Below the pieces are notes generated by a model. That model was not told the origin of the DNA. It made no database searches and worked only from the letters and a program-made list of their open reading frames with translations. The translations under genes and the position numbers were made by a program. This document shows, one piece after another, positions 22,193 through 30,671 of a stretch of 31,740 nucleotides of DNA; positions within the stretch are counted from its first letter, which is position 1, and each line of letters opens with the position of its first letter. Source of the DNA: CAYWXK01 sp964462515 (GTDB taxonomy: Bacteria > Planctomycetota > Phycisphaerae > Sedimentisphaerales > Anaerobacaceae). The stretch is taken from positions 1 to 31,740 of the forward strand of contig CAYWXK010000044.1 in NCBI GenBank assembly GCA_964462515.1, given 5' to 3'.

Positions 22193-24847
22193 ATGAGAAA
22201 ATTATTGGTGGTTTTTGCAGTAATAATGATTGCCGGGTGTGATATTTATTCTGGCAGGGAATGCTCCCCGAGCAGATATGCAACGGTACAAGAAATAGAG
22301 GCCACGGTAGAGAATTACCAGAACTGGCCGATTCTCAAAAGCTATGACCAGAGTCATCTCGGCCAGGTTGCTCTTCCGTTGGGCGGCATTGGAACAGGAA
22401 CAGTGTCACTCGGTGGGCGTGGTGACTTGCGCGACTGGGAAATTATGAACCGCGCTGCGAAGGGATTTATTCCGATGCGAGGTTCGGCAGCTCCTTTTTT
22501 TGCACTTTACGTAAAACCAAAGGATGGACAGGCAATCGCCCGTGGCATTGAAGGGCCGATTGAGCCATCGGATTATGAAGGCAGCCACGGCTCCATCGAG
22601 CATAATCACTGGCTGCCGCGATTTCGCAATTGCTCGTTCGCCGCTGCTTATCCACTCGGACAGGTGAAACTCTGCGACCCGGATGTGCCTGTGGATGTTT
22701 GCTTAAAGGCCTTTAATCCCCTCGTTGCCTGCGACGCCGAATCAAGCGGCATACCAATTGCAGTTCTGCGATATGTGCTTACTAATAAGACAAATAAACC
22801 AATTGCGGTTTCTGTCTGCGGCAGTATGCCCAACTTTATTGGTATTGATGGCTCCGGAACTACAAAGGACTGGAAAGGGGATATTGTCTCGGTGGGCGGC
22901 AGGGCCAACCGCAATCAATTCCGCAAGGGCAGCGCTATCCAGGGCATATTTATGGAGTCGCAGGGTGTTGCACAAAGGGCCGAACAATGGGGCACCATAG
23001 CGCTCGCTACCACTGCCGAGGGCGTTAGTTACCGCACTGCCTGGGCCAAAGAGGCCTGGGGTAGCTCAATCCTCGATTTCTGGGACGACTTTAGTAAAGA
23101 CGGCAAACTCGAAGAGCGTCCGGCTACGGGTGAGGATACGCCGATGGTCTCACTCGCTGCCGAAATTGAAATACCACCTCGCGGCACAAAGGATGTAATA
23201 TTTTTTCTAACCTGGCATTTTCCCAACCGCCAGAGCTGGACGCCCAAAGGCAATGAGCAGGACCGTATCGGCAATTATTATGCGACAAAATATGCTGACG
23301 CCTGGGATGTAGCAGAGAAGGTTGCACCTAAACTTACAGAATTAGAGCAGGCGACTGTATCGTTCGTGAGGACATTCTGCGATAGTGACATACCTATTGT
23401 GGTGAAGGAGGCTGCCCTTTTTAATGTCAGCACGCTGCGAACACAAACCTGCTTTCGCACCGAAGATGGCAGATTCTTCGGCTGGGAAGGTTCCAGCAAT
23501 ACCAGAGGCTGCTGCCACGGCTCCTGCACACACGTTTGGAACTACGAACAGGCGACGGCATTTCTATTCGGAGAGCTTGCAAAGTCGATGCGCCAGGTCG
23601 AGTTTGGTTACGCAACGGATGATAATGGTTTGATGAGCTTTCGTGTCAACCTGCCGCTTGAGCGGGCGAAGGAATTCGGCAAGGCCGCCGCAGATGGGCA
23701 GATGGGATGCATAATGAAGATGTATCGAGATTGGCAGCTTTCAGGTGATGATGAAATGTTAAAGAAACTCTGGCCAAATGTAAAAAGGGCGGTGGAATTT
23801 TGCTGGATTAAAGGAGGCTGGGATGCCGACCGCGACGGCGTGATGGAAGGATGCCAGCATAACACAATGGACGTGGAGTACTATGGGCCTAATCCGCAGA
23901 TGGGTGTGTGGTATCTGGGTGCGCTGCGGGCCGCTGAACAAATGGCACGCTATGTTGGCGATGAGCAGTTCGCCGGCACCTGTCACGACCTGTTCGAGCG
24001 GGGCAGCAAGTGGATAGACGAGAACCTTTTTAACGGCGAATACTACGAGCATAAAATCCAGCCCCCAAAAGATAAATCACAGATAGCTCCCAGCTTGCTT
24101 GTCGGGATGGGTGCAGCGGACCCCGCCAGGCCTGATTACCAGCTCGGCTCCGGCTGTTTAGTTGACCAGCTTGTCGGACAATATATGGCCCACGTCTGCA
24201 ACCTCGGATATCTTGTCAAGCAGGAAAACGTCCGAACGACCCTGCGCAGCATAATGAAGTATAACCTTCGTGAGGGACTGTACGGGCACTTTAACTGTAT
24301 GCGCAGTTTCGCTCTCGGTGATGAGTCGGCGTTATTGATGGCCAGTTACCCAAAGGACCGGCCTGGAAATCCGTTCCCGTATTTTACGGAGGTGATGACC
24401 GGCTTTGAATATGCCGCTGCAATCGGTATGCTCTATGAAGGTCAGGCAGATGAGGGCCTGTCGTGCATCAAAAATATCCGCGATAGATACGATGGCCAGA
24501 AGCGCAGTCCCTTCAATGAGGCCGAATGCGGCCACCACTATGCCCGATCTATGGCAAGTTGGGCAGCGGTGCTTGCGCTTACCGGTTTTAATTATTCTGG
24601 AGATGATAAATCAATGTCCTTTGCTCCCAGGGAAGGCAATTTCTTCTGGTCAAATGGCTATGCGTGGGGCAGTTGTTCACTTAAACGCGACAGTAAAAAT
24701 TTCCGAGTGGAACTGTCGGTTTTATATGGCAAGCTCGTTTTGTCGAAATTTAGGTTACGCAATTTTGGCGTCGCACGGTTTGATAAAGATGTTGCGCTAA
24801 AGGCTGGTGAAAAAACTGTATTCAATGTGGCTGGCGTGAGGGAATAA
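22193..24847 (+). CDS. GH116-family glycosidase, lipoprotein
   Basis: The 884-residue protein has a lipoprotein signal: MRKLLVVFAVIMIAGC with Cys16 as lipidation site. It is thus membrane-anchored and outside the cytoplasm. It has the GH116 layout: N-terminal beta domain (LPLGGIGTGTVSLGGRGDLR) and a C-terminal (alpha/alpha)6 domain with GCCHGSCTHVWNYEQATAFL and EGCQHNTMDVEYYGPNPQMG. E452 in WNYEQ and D560 in TMDVEY are candidate catalytic residues, an inference from motif position only. The family includes beta-glucosidases, beta-xylosidases and glucosylceramidases. Start chosen at ATG 22193, preceded by AGAGGTG; the GTG six bases upstream lies inside that site. A single-gene unit for polysaccharide or glycoside breakdown. 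Confidence 0.88.
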   Translation: MRKLLVVFAVIMIAGCDIYSGRECSPSRYATVQEIEATVENYQNWPILKSYDQSHLGQVALPLGGIGTGTVSLGGRGDLRDWEIMNRAAKGFIPMRGSAAPFFALYVKPKDGQAIARGIEGPIEPSDYEGSHGSIEHNHWLPRFRNCSFAAAYPLGQVKLCDPDVPVDVCLKAFNPLVACDAESSGIPIAVLRYVLTNKTNKPIAVSVCGSMPNFIGIDGSGTTKDWKGDIVSVGGRANRNQFRKGSAIQGIFMESQGVAQRAEQWGTIALATTAEGVSYRTAWAKEAWGSSILDFWDDFSKDGKLEERPATGEDTPMVSLAAEIEIPPRGTKDVIFFLTWHFPNRQSWTPKGNEQDRIGNYYATKYADAWDVAEKVAPKLTELEQATVSFVRTFCDSDIPIVVKEAALFNVSTLRTQTCFRTEDGRFFGWEGSSNTRGCCHGSCTHVWNYEQATAFLFGELAKSMRQVEFGYATDDNGLMSFRVNLPLERAKEFGKAAADGQMGCIMKMYRDWQLSGDDEMLKKLWPNVKRAVEFCWIKGGWDADRDGVMEGCQHNTMDVEYYGPNPQMGVWYLGALRAAEQMARYVGDEQFAGTCHDLFERGSKWIDENLFNGEYYEHKIQPPKDKSQIAPSLLVGMGAADPARPDYQLGSGCLVDQLVGQYMAHVCNLGYLVKQENVRTTLRSIMKYNLREGLYGHFNCMRSFALGDESALLMASYPKDRPGNPFPYFTEVMTGFEYAAAIGMLYEGQADEGLSCIKNIRDRYDGQKRSPFNEAECGHHYARSMASWAAVLALTGFNYSGDDKSMSFAPREGNFFWSNGYAWGSCSLKRDSKNFRVELSVLYGKLVLSKFRLRNFGVARFDKDVALKAGEKTVFNVAGVRE

Positions 24848-24899
24848 TATTTACGGTTGTCAATTAACTACGAACTATAAATTATGAGCAATTCCATGC

Positions 24900-25778
24900 T
24901 CATTGGTTCAAGACAGCAATTATAGTGACTGCGTTGAAGAAGGAGTGAATAAAAATGGGGCGAAATAACGAGCCGCTTTTTTCGTATGAGTAGCCCAAAC
25001 ATAGCGCTAGCACAAATAGTGCCGGCCAATGGGCAATATCTGTGTGGACCATTACGAATAAGGTCGAGCTTATCAAAATTGACAGCCAGGCGGAATGTCG
25101 GGTTTGGAATTTCGGATTCCTTATCTCCAGAACCGAGCGAATCATTGTCTGAAAAAGGCCGCGAAAGAGCATCTCTTCAATCAAAGGAGCTACCAATATA
25201 GCTAAAACAACAATCAATATCCGCAGCGGCAATTGCGGATAAGCTGTTATTAGTTCGAGCTCTTCGTGCTGCTCGATAGCGAAATCCTGGCCATAGATAA
25301 GCTTACCAAAGAACACCGTTACTATTAACGCGGCTATGACCAGAGGCCAGGTAGCGAGCAGATTTATAACGGCGGCCAAAAAATCCTTATGAATTGTTCT
25401 CACGTTCAGGCCAAATCCTTTTAGCCGGCGGGCAAAGGTAGCTCTTGCCAGAATAATAACAATTATTGTTACTGCTATTGCAGTAACAAAGTAAATCAAA
25501 TTGTCCAGAAAAGCTTTTTGCCACTGCTGCAAATTACCCGTCAGTTTTGCGGCGATTACTATTGCCAACGAGCCGGCTGTGACCCAGATAAATAGCGGGA
25601 CAAAGGGCAGATAAAAAGGCATATTGTTTCTACGCGGTCTGGAATCAGCCAAGGCCTTTCTGCCCCAGGACGTTTTAAGCAGCCAGATGGCAAATATGAT
25701 TAGCCCTGCCAGGCAAAGGACGCCAGCTACGATAACACCCAAACCGAGCTGTTTTATACCCTGAAAGATACCCATCAT
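24900..25778 (-). CDS. CPBP-family intramembrane glutamic protease (CAAX-like)
   Basis: The multi-pass membrane protein carries the three Abi/CPBP motifs: EEMLFRGLFQ (EExxxR), FVMVHTD (FxxxH) and HSFFNAVT (HxxxN). The family cleaves membrane proteins or peptides; some members are linked to bacteriocin self-immunity. About eight hydrophobic segments. The start is uncertain: ATG 25778 (292 residues) is preferred over the TTG at 25829, but neither has a good ribosome site. Residues about 217-228 (EIRNPKFQTRHS) are a repeat-encoded insertion between the EExxxR helix and the FxxxH helix, probably in the loop. Divergent from murA. Confidence 0.88.
   Translation of the reverse strand: MMGIFQGIKQLGLGVIVAGVLCLAGLIIFAIWLLKTSWGRKALADSRPRRNNMPFYLPFVPLFIWVTAGSLAIVIAAKLTGNLQQWQKAFLDNLIYFVTAIAVTIIVIILARATFARRLKGFGLNVRTIHKDFLAAVINLLATWPLVIAALIVTVFFGKLIYGQDFAIEQHEELELITAYPQLPLRILIVVLAILVAPLIEEMLFRGLFQTMIRSVLEIRNPKFQTRHSAWLSILISSTLFVMVHTDIAHWPALFVLALCLGYSYEKSGSLFRPIFIHSFFNAVTIIAVLNQ
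25094..25125. repeat. AATCCGAAATTCC repeat inside the CPBP gene
   Basis: On the minus strand it reads AGATAAGGAATCCGAAATTC then CAAACCCGACAT. This belongs to the same word family as hypF 2246-2280 and the hypC-hypD spacer, and it keeps the reading frame. Confidence 0.6.
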
Positions 25779-25867
25779 ACAGAAGATTAATTTTTGCACT
25801 TTCCTTTTCCTGCCAAGGGTTGAAACCAAAGAGACTATTTATTACCATTAGATTGTTTAAGTTACGG

Positions 25868-25887
25868 TTTTGCGAATTATCGCAAAA
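25868..25887. promoter_or_regulatory. 20-bp palindrome upstream of murA
   Basis: TTTTGCGA (25868-25875) and TCGCAAAA (25880-25887) are perfect 8-bp arms around ATTA, in the divergent spacer between the CPBP gene and murA, 28 bases before the murA ATG. It may be an operator or the stem of a short leader hairpin; a run of six T follows 9 bases later. Confidence 0.5.
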
Positions 25888-25915
25888 GACACTCGTTTTT
25901 TCAAGGAAAATAGAA

Positions 25916-27184
25916 ATGGATATATTTCGCATTGAAGGGCCGGTCAGGCTTTCCGGCACTGTTACAATAAAAGGTTCCAAGAACGCATCTTTACCGATAA
26001 TGGCCGCCACCATTTTGACTGCCGGCAAGTCGGTTATAAAGGCAGCGCCTTATCTTTCCGACATAACAGTGTGCGGCGAGCTGCTTAGCTCGTTGGGCTG
26101 CAAATTGACCCGCGAGCTAAACGGCGACATTTCCATAGATACAACGGTGGTCGATAATCCGGTGGGCGACTATGATATTGTCCGAAAAATGAGGGCCAGT
26201 ATTTGCATACTCGGCCCGCTGGTTGCCCGCTGTGGAAGAGCGGAGGTTTCAATGCCCGGCGGATGCGCGATTGGCTATCGGCCGGTCAATCTTCACTTAA
26301 AGGGGTTGCAGGAGCTCGGTGCACAGATTTATCTTAAAAATGGCTATATTGTTGTTGAGGCGCCGAAGGGTCTGGTCGGAAACGAAATTTTTATGGGCGG
26401 GCCTTTCGGCTCAACCGTGCTGGGCACTGCAAATGTGCTGATGGCTGCAACGCTCGCAAAAGGCCGAACCGTCATCGAATCGGCTGCCTGCGAGCCGGAG
26501 ATAACGGACCTGGCGAACTGCCTGAATAAAATGGGTGCGAAGATAAGCGGGATAGGCTCGCCGCGTCTGGTTGTTGAAGGTGTCAAGCTACTTCATCCTG
26601 TTGAATACCAGATAATCCCGGACAGAATTGAGGCAGGGACATTTATGGCCGCCGCTGCCATAACCAAAGGGCAGTTGCACCTCTGCAATTGTCGGCTCAA
26701 TGATGTGATGGCTGTTGTTGATAAGTTAAGAAGTATCGCAGTAACGGTTGAGTCGGAAGATGACGGCTGTGTGGTCATTGGCAACAAACCCATAAGACCA
26801 ACAGATATTACCACCCAGCCTTATCCGGGTTTTCCTACCGATTTGCAGGCGCAGTTTATGGCGCTATTGGCTCTTGCTGAAGGCAACAGCATAATTATCG
26901 AAAAGATTTTCCCTGATAGATTTATGCACGTTGCCGAACTATCTCGAATGGCAGCGGATTTACGTAAAGAAGGCTCAACTGTTATTGTATGCGGCGTAAA
27001 AAAACTGATAGCGGCTCCGGTGATGGCATCCGATTTGCGCGCATCAGCGGCATTAGTTCTGGCGGGCTTAGCCGCCGAGGGAACCACAACGGTCAACAGA
27101 GTCTATCACATCGACCGCGGTTACGAAAGAATCGAAGAGAGATTAAATCCCCTCGGTGCAAAAATAGTTCGAGAAAGCGTCTAA
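25916..27184 (+). CDS. murA: UDP-N-acetylglucosamine 1-carboxyvinyltransferase MurA
   Basis: MurA transfers enolpyruvate from PEP to UDP-GlcNAc, the first committed step of peptidoglycan synthesis. The substrate-binding KGSKNASLP (K22, N23) and the active-site loop PGGCAIGYRPVNLHL with Cys117 are intact, so fosfomycin sensitivity of the usual kind is expected. Two-domain EPSP-synthase fold; 422 residues, the family norm. The start ATG 25916 has AAGGA upstream; a longer frame opening at 25820 adds 32 residues outside the domain. Presence of murA agrees with the view that planctomycetes make peptidoglycan. Confidence 0.97.
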   Translation: MDIFRIEGPVRLSGTVTIKGSKNASLPIMAATILTAGKSVIKAAPYLSDITVCGELLSSLGCKLTRELNGDISIDTTVVDNPVGDYDIVRKMRASICILGPLVARCGRAEVSMPGGCAIGYRPVNLHLKGLQELGAQIYLKNGYIVVEAPKGLVGNEIFMGGPFGSTVLGTANVLMAATLAKGRTVIESAACEPEITDLANCLNKMGAKISGIGSPRLVVEGVKLLHPVEYQIIPDRIEAGTFMAAAAITKGQLHLCNCRLNDVMAVVDKLRSIAVTVESEDDGCVVIGNKPIRPTDITTQPYPGFPTDLQAQFMALLALAEGNSIIIEKIFPDRFMHVAELSRMAADLRKEGSTVIVCGVKKLIAAPVMASDLRASAALVLAGLAAEGTTTVNRVYHIDRGYERIEERLNPLGAKIVRESV

Positions 27185-27235
27185 CCCCAGACGCAAAAAC
27201 ACGAGTGCTTAGGTTGTGTTCAAGGAGATAAAGCA

Positions 27236-28069
27236 ATGAAAAAGCGAAATAAAGTGCTCCTAATCGTTTTTGATGCGATTGTGGTTTTGGTGGTTGTTGT
27301 CGTGATACTTGTGAATCTTTTCGCCGACCGGGCCGTCAAAATTGGTATCGAGACAGCGGCGACTAAAACCCTAAATGTCGGTGTTACGATAGACGAGCTT
27401 GACCTGTCGATTCTGAGAGGGAAACTGGCGTTGCAGAATCTTATAATTAAAAATCCGCCTGGTTATCAGCATGACAAACTGCTTCAGCTTAAAAACGCCA
27501 GCATTGCAGTTGACGTCCGGTCTCTTTTGAGCGATGTAGTGAACATAAAAGAGATTAAGCTTGATGGGGCAGAAGTTGTACTGGAGCAGAGAGGTGTTTC
27601 CGGCAACAATATCCAGGACGTGATAAAATCCATACCGAGCGGGCCGGAATCCGAGACCAAAGCGGAGCCGTCCGGCAAAAAGCTCCATATAGACACGCTC
27701 GAAATTTCCGATATTACAGTCAAAGTAAAGTTGCTGCCAATTCCTGGTAAGGCGGATACCCGCACGCTCAAACTCGCCCCAATAAAGATGACTGATTTAG
27801 GTGGTGACAATAAGCTGGACACGGCTGCCTTGACTGGCAAGATTTTGGTGGCAATCGCAAAGGGCGTAGCCGAACAGGGTGTCGGCATCCTGCCTGATGA
27901 GATGCTTGGTGCAATGAAATCAACGCTGACTCAAACAGCACAGTTAGGTAAAGAGGTTTTGAAAACCGGGGAAGACCTCGGCAAAGATGTAATAAAAAAG
28001 ACAGAGGACATAGGCAAAGGCCTTACCGAAGGTCTCAAAGGCCTCTTAAAACCAAAGAAAGAGGAATAG
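27236..28069 (+). CDS. AsmA-like membrane-anchored protein
   Basis: The 277-residue protein has an N-terminal membrane anchor (about 7-28) and then an AsmA-type beta-rich domain (GVTIDELDLSILRGKLALQN; KNASIAVDVRSLLSDVVNIK; IKLDGAEVVLEQ). AsmA-like proteins act in the cell envelope, some in lipid transport. Residues about 140-152 are a charged linker. The C-terminus (235-277) is an amphipathic repeat (GKEVLKTGEDLGKDVIKKTE, then DIGKGLTEGLKGLL) with roughly 11-residue periodicity, likely helical. AAGGAG precedes ATG 27236; it starts 51 bases after murA and may be cotranscribed. Function is not established. Confidence 0.75.
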   Translation: MKKRNKVLLIVFDAIVVLVVVVVILVNLFADRAVKIGIETAATKTLNVGVTIDELDLSILRGKLALQNLIIKNPPGYQHDKLLQLKNASIAVDVRSLLSDVVNIKEIKLDGAEVVLEQRGVSGNNIQDVIKSIPSGPESETKAEPSGKKLHIDTLEISDITVKVKLLPIPGKADTRTLKLAPIKMTDLGGDNKLDTAALTGKILVAIAKGVAEQGVGILPDEMLGAMKSTLTQTAQLGKEVLKTGEDLGKDVIKKTEDIGKGLTEGLKGLLKPKKEE

Positions 28070-28166
28070 GCCCTCAATCAGTGAATACAGCTATCATTGT
28101 CTTGTGAGGTTTCATCATCTCAGGGGTGATGTCTATTCATTTTGGCGAAAGCGGTTTAGACCCCCA

Positions 28167-28838
28167 TCATTTAAGTGAACCTGTAACCCATGAAAAGTAG
28201 AGGTGAATGCCGTGACGAATCGTAGCAGACTGCACCGTGTCATGCGCCGCCTGCACTCCGAATAGTCTCAGAAACGCTGAATAGTCTGCAAAGCCAGTTT
28301 GCTGTTGGCTGAATGAGTGAACCATCATCACAGCGTGGTTGGAGGCAAACTGTTCTGCTGTCAGTAGTGCTGAGGCTGTGCGGTGCAGTAGTTGGTAGCG
28401 AAGGCTATTTAACTGCTCATCGCGCAACCCCAAGTAGTCGGTCAAAAATTGGAGCCGCTCCACCTTACCATTGGTCTCATGTTGTTTCCAGTCGGTAACT
28501 AACTCTCCGAAACTTTCCTCGACCTTGCCCTCGACAGCCACCACGACTAGTTCACGGTCACTGCGTCCCAGAACCATGATGTCGGTCTGCGATGGGCGAC
28601 GACCGCCCGGCAACTCCACCTGGTATTCAGGAAAGCCCGCAACGAAACTTAAACTCTGGAATGTCGGGATGCCTGATGCTCGAAAAGCGGCAGCAACCTC
28701 GGTAGGAAAACCGTGTGCTGCCTGCCAAGTCGTTGCGAGTGCTTTGGCAGAGTAGCCGTCGCGCCAATGTTTTTCCGGGTCGGCGAGCAGGCGTCGCCAA
28801 TCTTCTGCTGATTCTGCTGGTAAGTAGAAGTGTGCCAT
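28167..28838 (-). CDS. putative PD-(D/E)xK-fold protein, resembles DUF6946
   Basis: The start is ATG 28838, fixed by a perfect AAGGAGGT 8 bases upstream; this gives 223 residues beginning MAHFYLPAES. The central motif GGRRPSQTDIMVL..VVVAVEGKVEESFG contains D86 and E103-G-K105, the arrangement of PD-(D/E)xK nucleases. The conserved start (AEDWRRLLADPEKHWRDGYS) recalls the uncharacterised DUF6946 family, from memory only. It lies just downstream of a MntA/HepT toxin-antitoxin pair on the same strand, so a defence-type role is possible but unproved. No signal peptide or membrane segment. Confidence 0.6.
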   Translation of the reverse strand: MAHFYLPAESAEDWRRLLADPEKHWRDGYSAKALATTWQAAHGFPTEVAAAFRASGIPTFQSLSFVAGFPEYQVELPGGRRPSQTDIMVLGRSDRELVVVAVEGKVEESFGELVTDWKQHETNGKVERLQFLTDYLGLRDEQLNSLRYQLLHRTASALLTAEQFASNHAVMMVHSFSQQQTGFADYSAFLRLFGVQAAHDTVQSATIRHGIHLYFSWVTGSLK

Positions 28839-28913
28839 GCTAGTCACCTCCTTGCACTTTTGCTTCACGAAATATTTTGCAGAACACGTTATAGCGCCGA
28901 CCAGACGCAATTG

Positions 28914-29252
28914 CTATGCCTTACTATGCAGGGTTTTCTGGATTTCCGGCTTTAATTTGGGAAAACGCTCCTTTATCGTTCTCCAAACCAGTCGGTGATC
29001 TATTCCGAAATAGAAATGTACCAGCTTATCCCTCATTCCCGCCATTTCTTTCCAGGGAATCTGTGGATAGTTCTGCCGTATGGCGTCAGGTATTTGTTTG
29101 GCTGCCTCACCAATTATTTCAAATTTTCTCATCACGGCACTTGCGGTTTTGTCATCTGCCTGGAATTCCTCAAAATCCATGCCCGCCACGAACCCTTCGA
29201 TGCTTTCTATCGCCGCCAGGATATCTTTTAGATAAAGTCCATAGTCTCTCAT
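28914..29252 (-). CDS. hepT: HepT-like ribonuclease toxin (HEPN, DUF86)
   Basis: A 112-residue helical HEPN protein with the diagnostic Rx4HxY motif: R74-DKLV-H79-F-Y81 in RDKLVHFYFGID. HEPN toxins of this type cleave RNA; in the HepT-MntA (type VII) systems the partner nucleotidyltransferase silences the toxin by adding AMP to a tyrosine near this motif, here plausibly Y81. Its ATG (29250-29252) overlaps the stop of the upstream mntA-like gene (ATGA), so the two are translationally coupled. Full length and apparently intact. Confidence 0.93.
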   Translation of the reverse strand: MRDYGLYLKDILAAIESIEGFVAGMDFEEFQADDKTASAVMRKFEIIGEAAKQIPDAIRQNYPQIPWKEMAGMRDKLVHFYFGIDHRLVWRTIKERFPKLKPEIQKTLHSKA

Positions 29253-29548
29253 AAAGCCACAACCTCTCGAATCACTGACTCTCGAAGTTCTGGTCTTAAA
29301 GCACTCTTGGGAACAACATCTACCGTCCGCTGGAGCTTCTCTTCTAAAAGCATCGCCAGTCCCATCAGGTCAAATAGGTCTGCTCCTTCTTCAAACTCCA
29401 CAAGAACGTCAATATCACTGTCTTTGCGACTCTCGCCCCGAACAAAAGAGCCGAACAGGCCTATTTCCTTTGCCTTATATTGTGCCCTCATCTGGGGTTT
29501 TAATTCTTTAATTCTTGTCAGAATGTCTTGAGTATTCATAACTGACAC
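29249..29548 (-). CDS. mntA: MntA-like minimal nucleotidyltransferase antitoxin
   Basis: A 99-residue nucleotidyltransferase with the GSx10DxD signature: G33-S34 then D45-I-D47 in GSFVRGESRKDSDIDVLVEF, and a third acidic residue expected in TVDVVP (D near 88). Its presumed role is to AMPylate and neutralise HepT. Start GTG 29548 is preferred because AGGAAG lies 6 bases upstream; an ATG at 29539 is the alternative. The antitoxin gene comes first and overlaps the toxin gene by four bases. Confidence 0.92.
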   Translation of the reverse strand: MSVMNTQDILTRIKELKPQMRAQYKAKEIGLFGSFVRGESRKDSDIDVLVEFEEGADLFDLMGLAMLLEEKLQRTVDVVPKSALRPELRESVIREVVAL

Positions 29549-29676
29549 GTCTTTCTTCCTCGAACATCTGTTGCGACAAATTAGCCGAACATTACATATT
29601 AAACCGAATCCACCATTTTCATTGGAGGATAGGGCAATTATTAAAAAATGTCAAGGATGTCTCCCGATTTCTTCAT

Positions 29677-30642
29677 TTATCCTCTATATGGACGAGAACG
29701 GTTTATTTTGCCGGATAATATGTCTCTTGCGATGAGGACATCTTCTCTGACCTGGAAATCAAACATACCTGCGCATATAAAATCGGCGCCGTTTTCGTAG
29801 GCGTATTTGAAACCATCCCGAGGGTGGATTGCACCCGCGGCCATAACTTTGTAGGCAATCCAGGGTTTGGTAACGGTTTTCATAAATTCAATTGTTTCCT
29901 TAGGCGTCTTGCACCAGGTATTGTCGTTTTCCGGCTCCCTCTTGGCGGACCAGTAGGTGTCACTATGTAGAGTTTTCATATAAAAGTCGGTTTGTATATT
30001 AGCTTTTTCGCAGGCGATGGGCACCTCTACATTATGGCCGGCGATTCCTGCGATTACTTTATTTTGCTTGATAAATTCGACGGCCTTGCCGAGAAGCTCG
30101 ACCTTGCCTTTTTCAACGAAGCTGTCGCAGACGCCGCCGTGCACATAGACGCCGAGGGCGCCACTTTCGATGGCCTTTTTTGCTTCGCTCGTTACATCAT
30201 CTTCTTTTATCTTGACCTGTGCAATCCACTGGAGCTTGCCGCCCCTTTCGTTCCAGTATTTTGTGATGATTCTGATGCAATGGTCATCCAGCCTAAGTAT
30301 CGCGGCATTTATTCCCATCTCCTCACATATCTGGAAGGTTTCGATGACCTTTTCATCGGTGAAATAGTTATTCAGCAAATCCGATACGTAAGTGAGGTCT
30401 CTACTGTGGGCGAAGCCGCTGATGAGGTTGCCGCCGCAGATGAGCCGGCTAATTGTAAGGTTTCCGATTCTACCCATCGGCAAACCTTTGTTATCGCCTT
30501 TGGGCAATTGGGCAACGGACTTTTCTGGAGATTTTTGTTGTGCAAGTAAGATTTTCTCTTCGAGGCTTAAACCAAGTGAAGCGCCTGCGGGTGCAATGAG
30601 AGATTTTTGCAAAAATCTTCGGCGATTCAGGTTTCCCGGCAT
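29677..30642 (-). CDS. Tat-exported TIM-barrel (aldo/keto-reductase-like) protein
   Basis: The 321-residue protein begins MPGNLNRRRFLQKSLIAPAG, a twin-arginine leader. The body starts with GRIGNLTISRLICGGNLISG, as in aldo/keto-reductase-like proteins, and continues as an alpha/beta barrel (GINAAILRLDD; WIAQVKI; GALGVYVHGG; AGIAGHN; FYMKTLH; WIAYKVMAAGAIHPRDGF; GADFICAGMFDFQV). The canonical AKR tetrad (D, Y, K, H) is not clearly recognised, so the reaction is unknown. Such exported barrels are common in planctomycetes. AAAGG precedes ATG 30642. It follows the slipin gene by 29 bases on the same strand, so they may form one unit. Confidence 0.65.
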   Translation of the reverse strand: MPGNLNRRRFLQKSLIAPAGASLGLSLEEKILLAQQKSPEKSVAQLPKGDNKGLPMGRIGNLTISRLICGGNLISGFAHSRDLTYVSDLLNNYFTDEKVIETFQICEEMGINAAILRLDDHCIRIITKYWNERGGKLQWIAQVKIKEDDVTSEAKKAIESGALGVYVHGGVCDSFVEKGKVELLGKAVEFIKQNKVIAGIAGHNVEVPIACEKANIQTDFYMKTLHSDTYWSAKREPENDNTWCKTPKETIEFMKTVTKPWIAYKVMAAGAIHPRDGFKYAYENGADFICAGMFDFQVREDVLIARDILSGKINRSRPYRG

Positions 30643-30671
30643 TGCCGGCCTTTCTTCTGAGTTTCGTTAGT

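Noticed and set aside
25820..25915. N-terminal extension of murA
   Set aside because: The 32 extra residues have no MurA resemblance and include the palindrome; ATG 25916 has a ribosome site and gives the usual length.
28839..28910. N-terminal extension of the DUF6946-like protein
   Set aside because: It covers the perfect AAGGAGGT that serves ATG 28838.
28916..29254. 112-codon plus-strand ORF opposite hepT
   Set aside because: It is an antisense shadow of an intact HepT gene of the same extent, with no motif.
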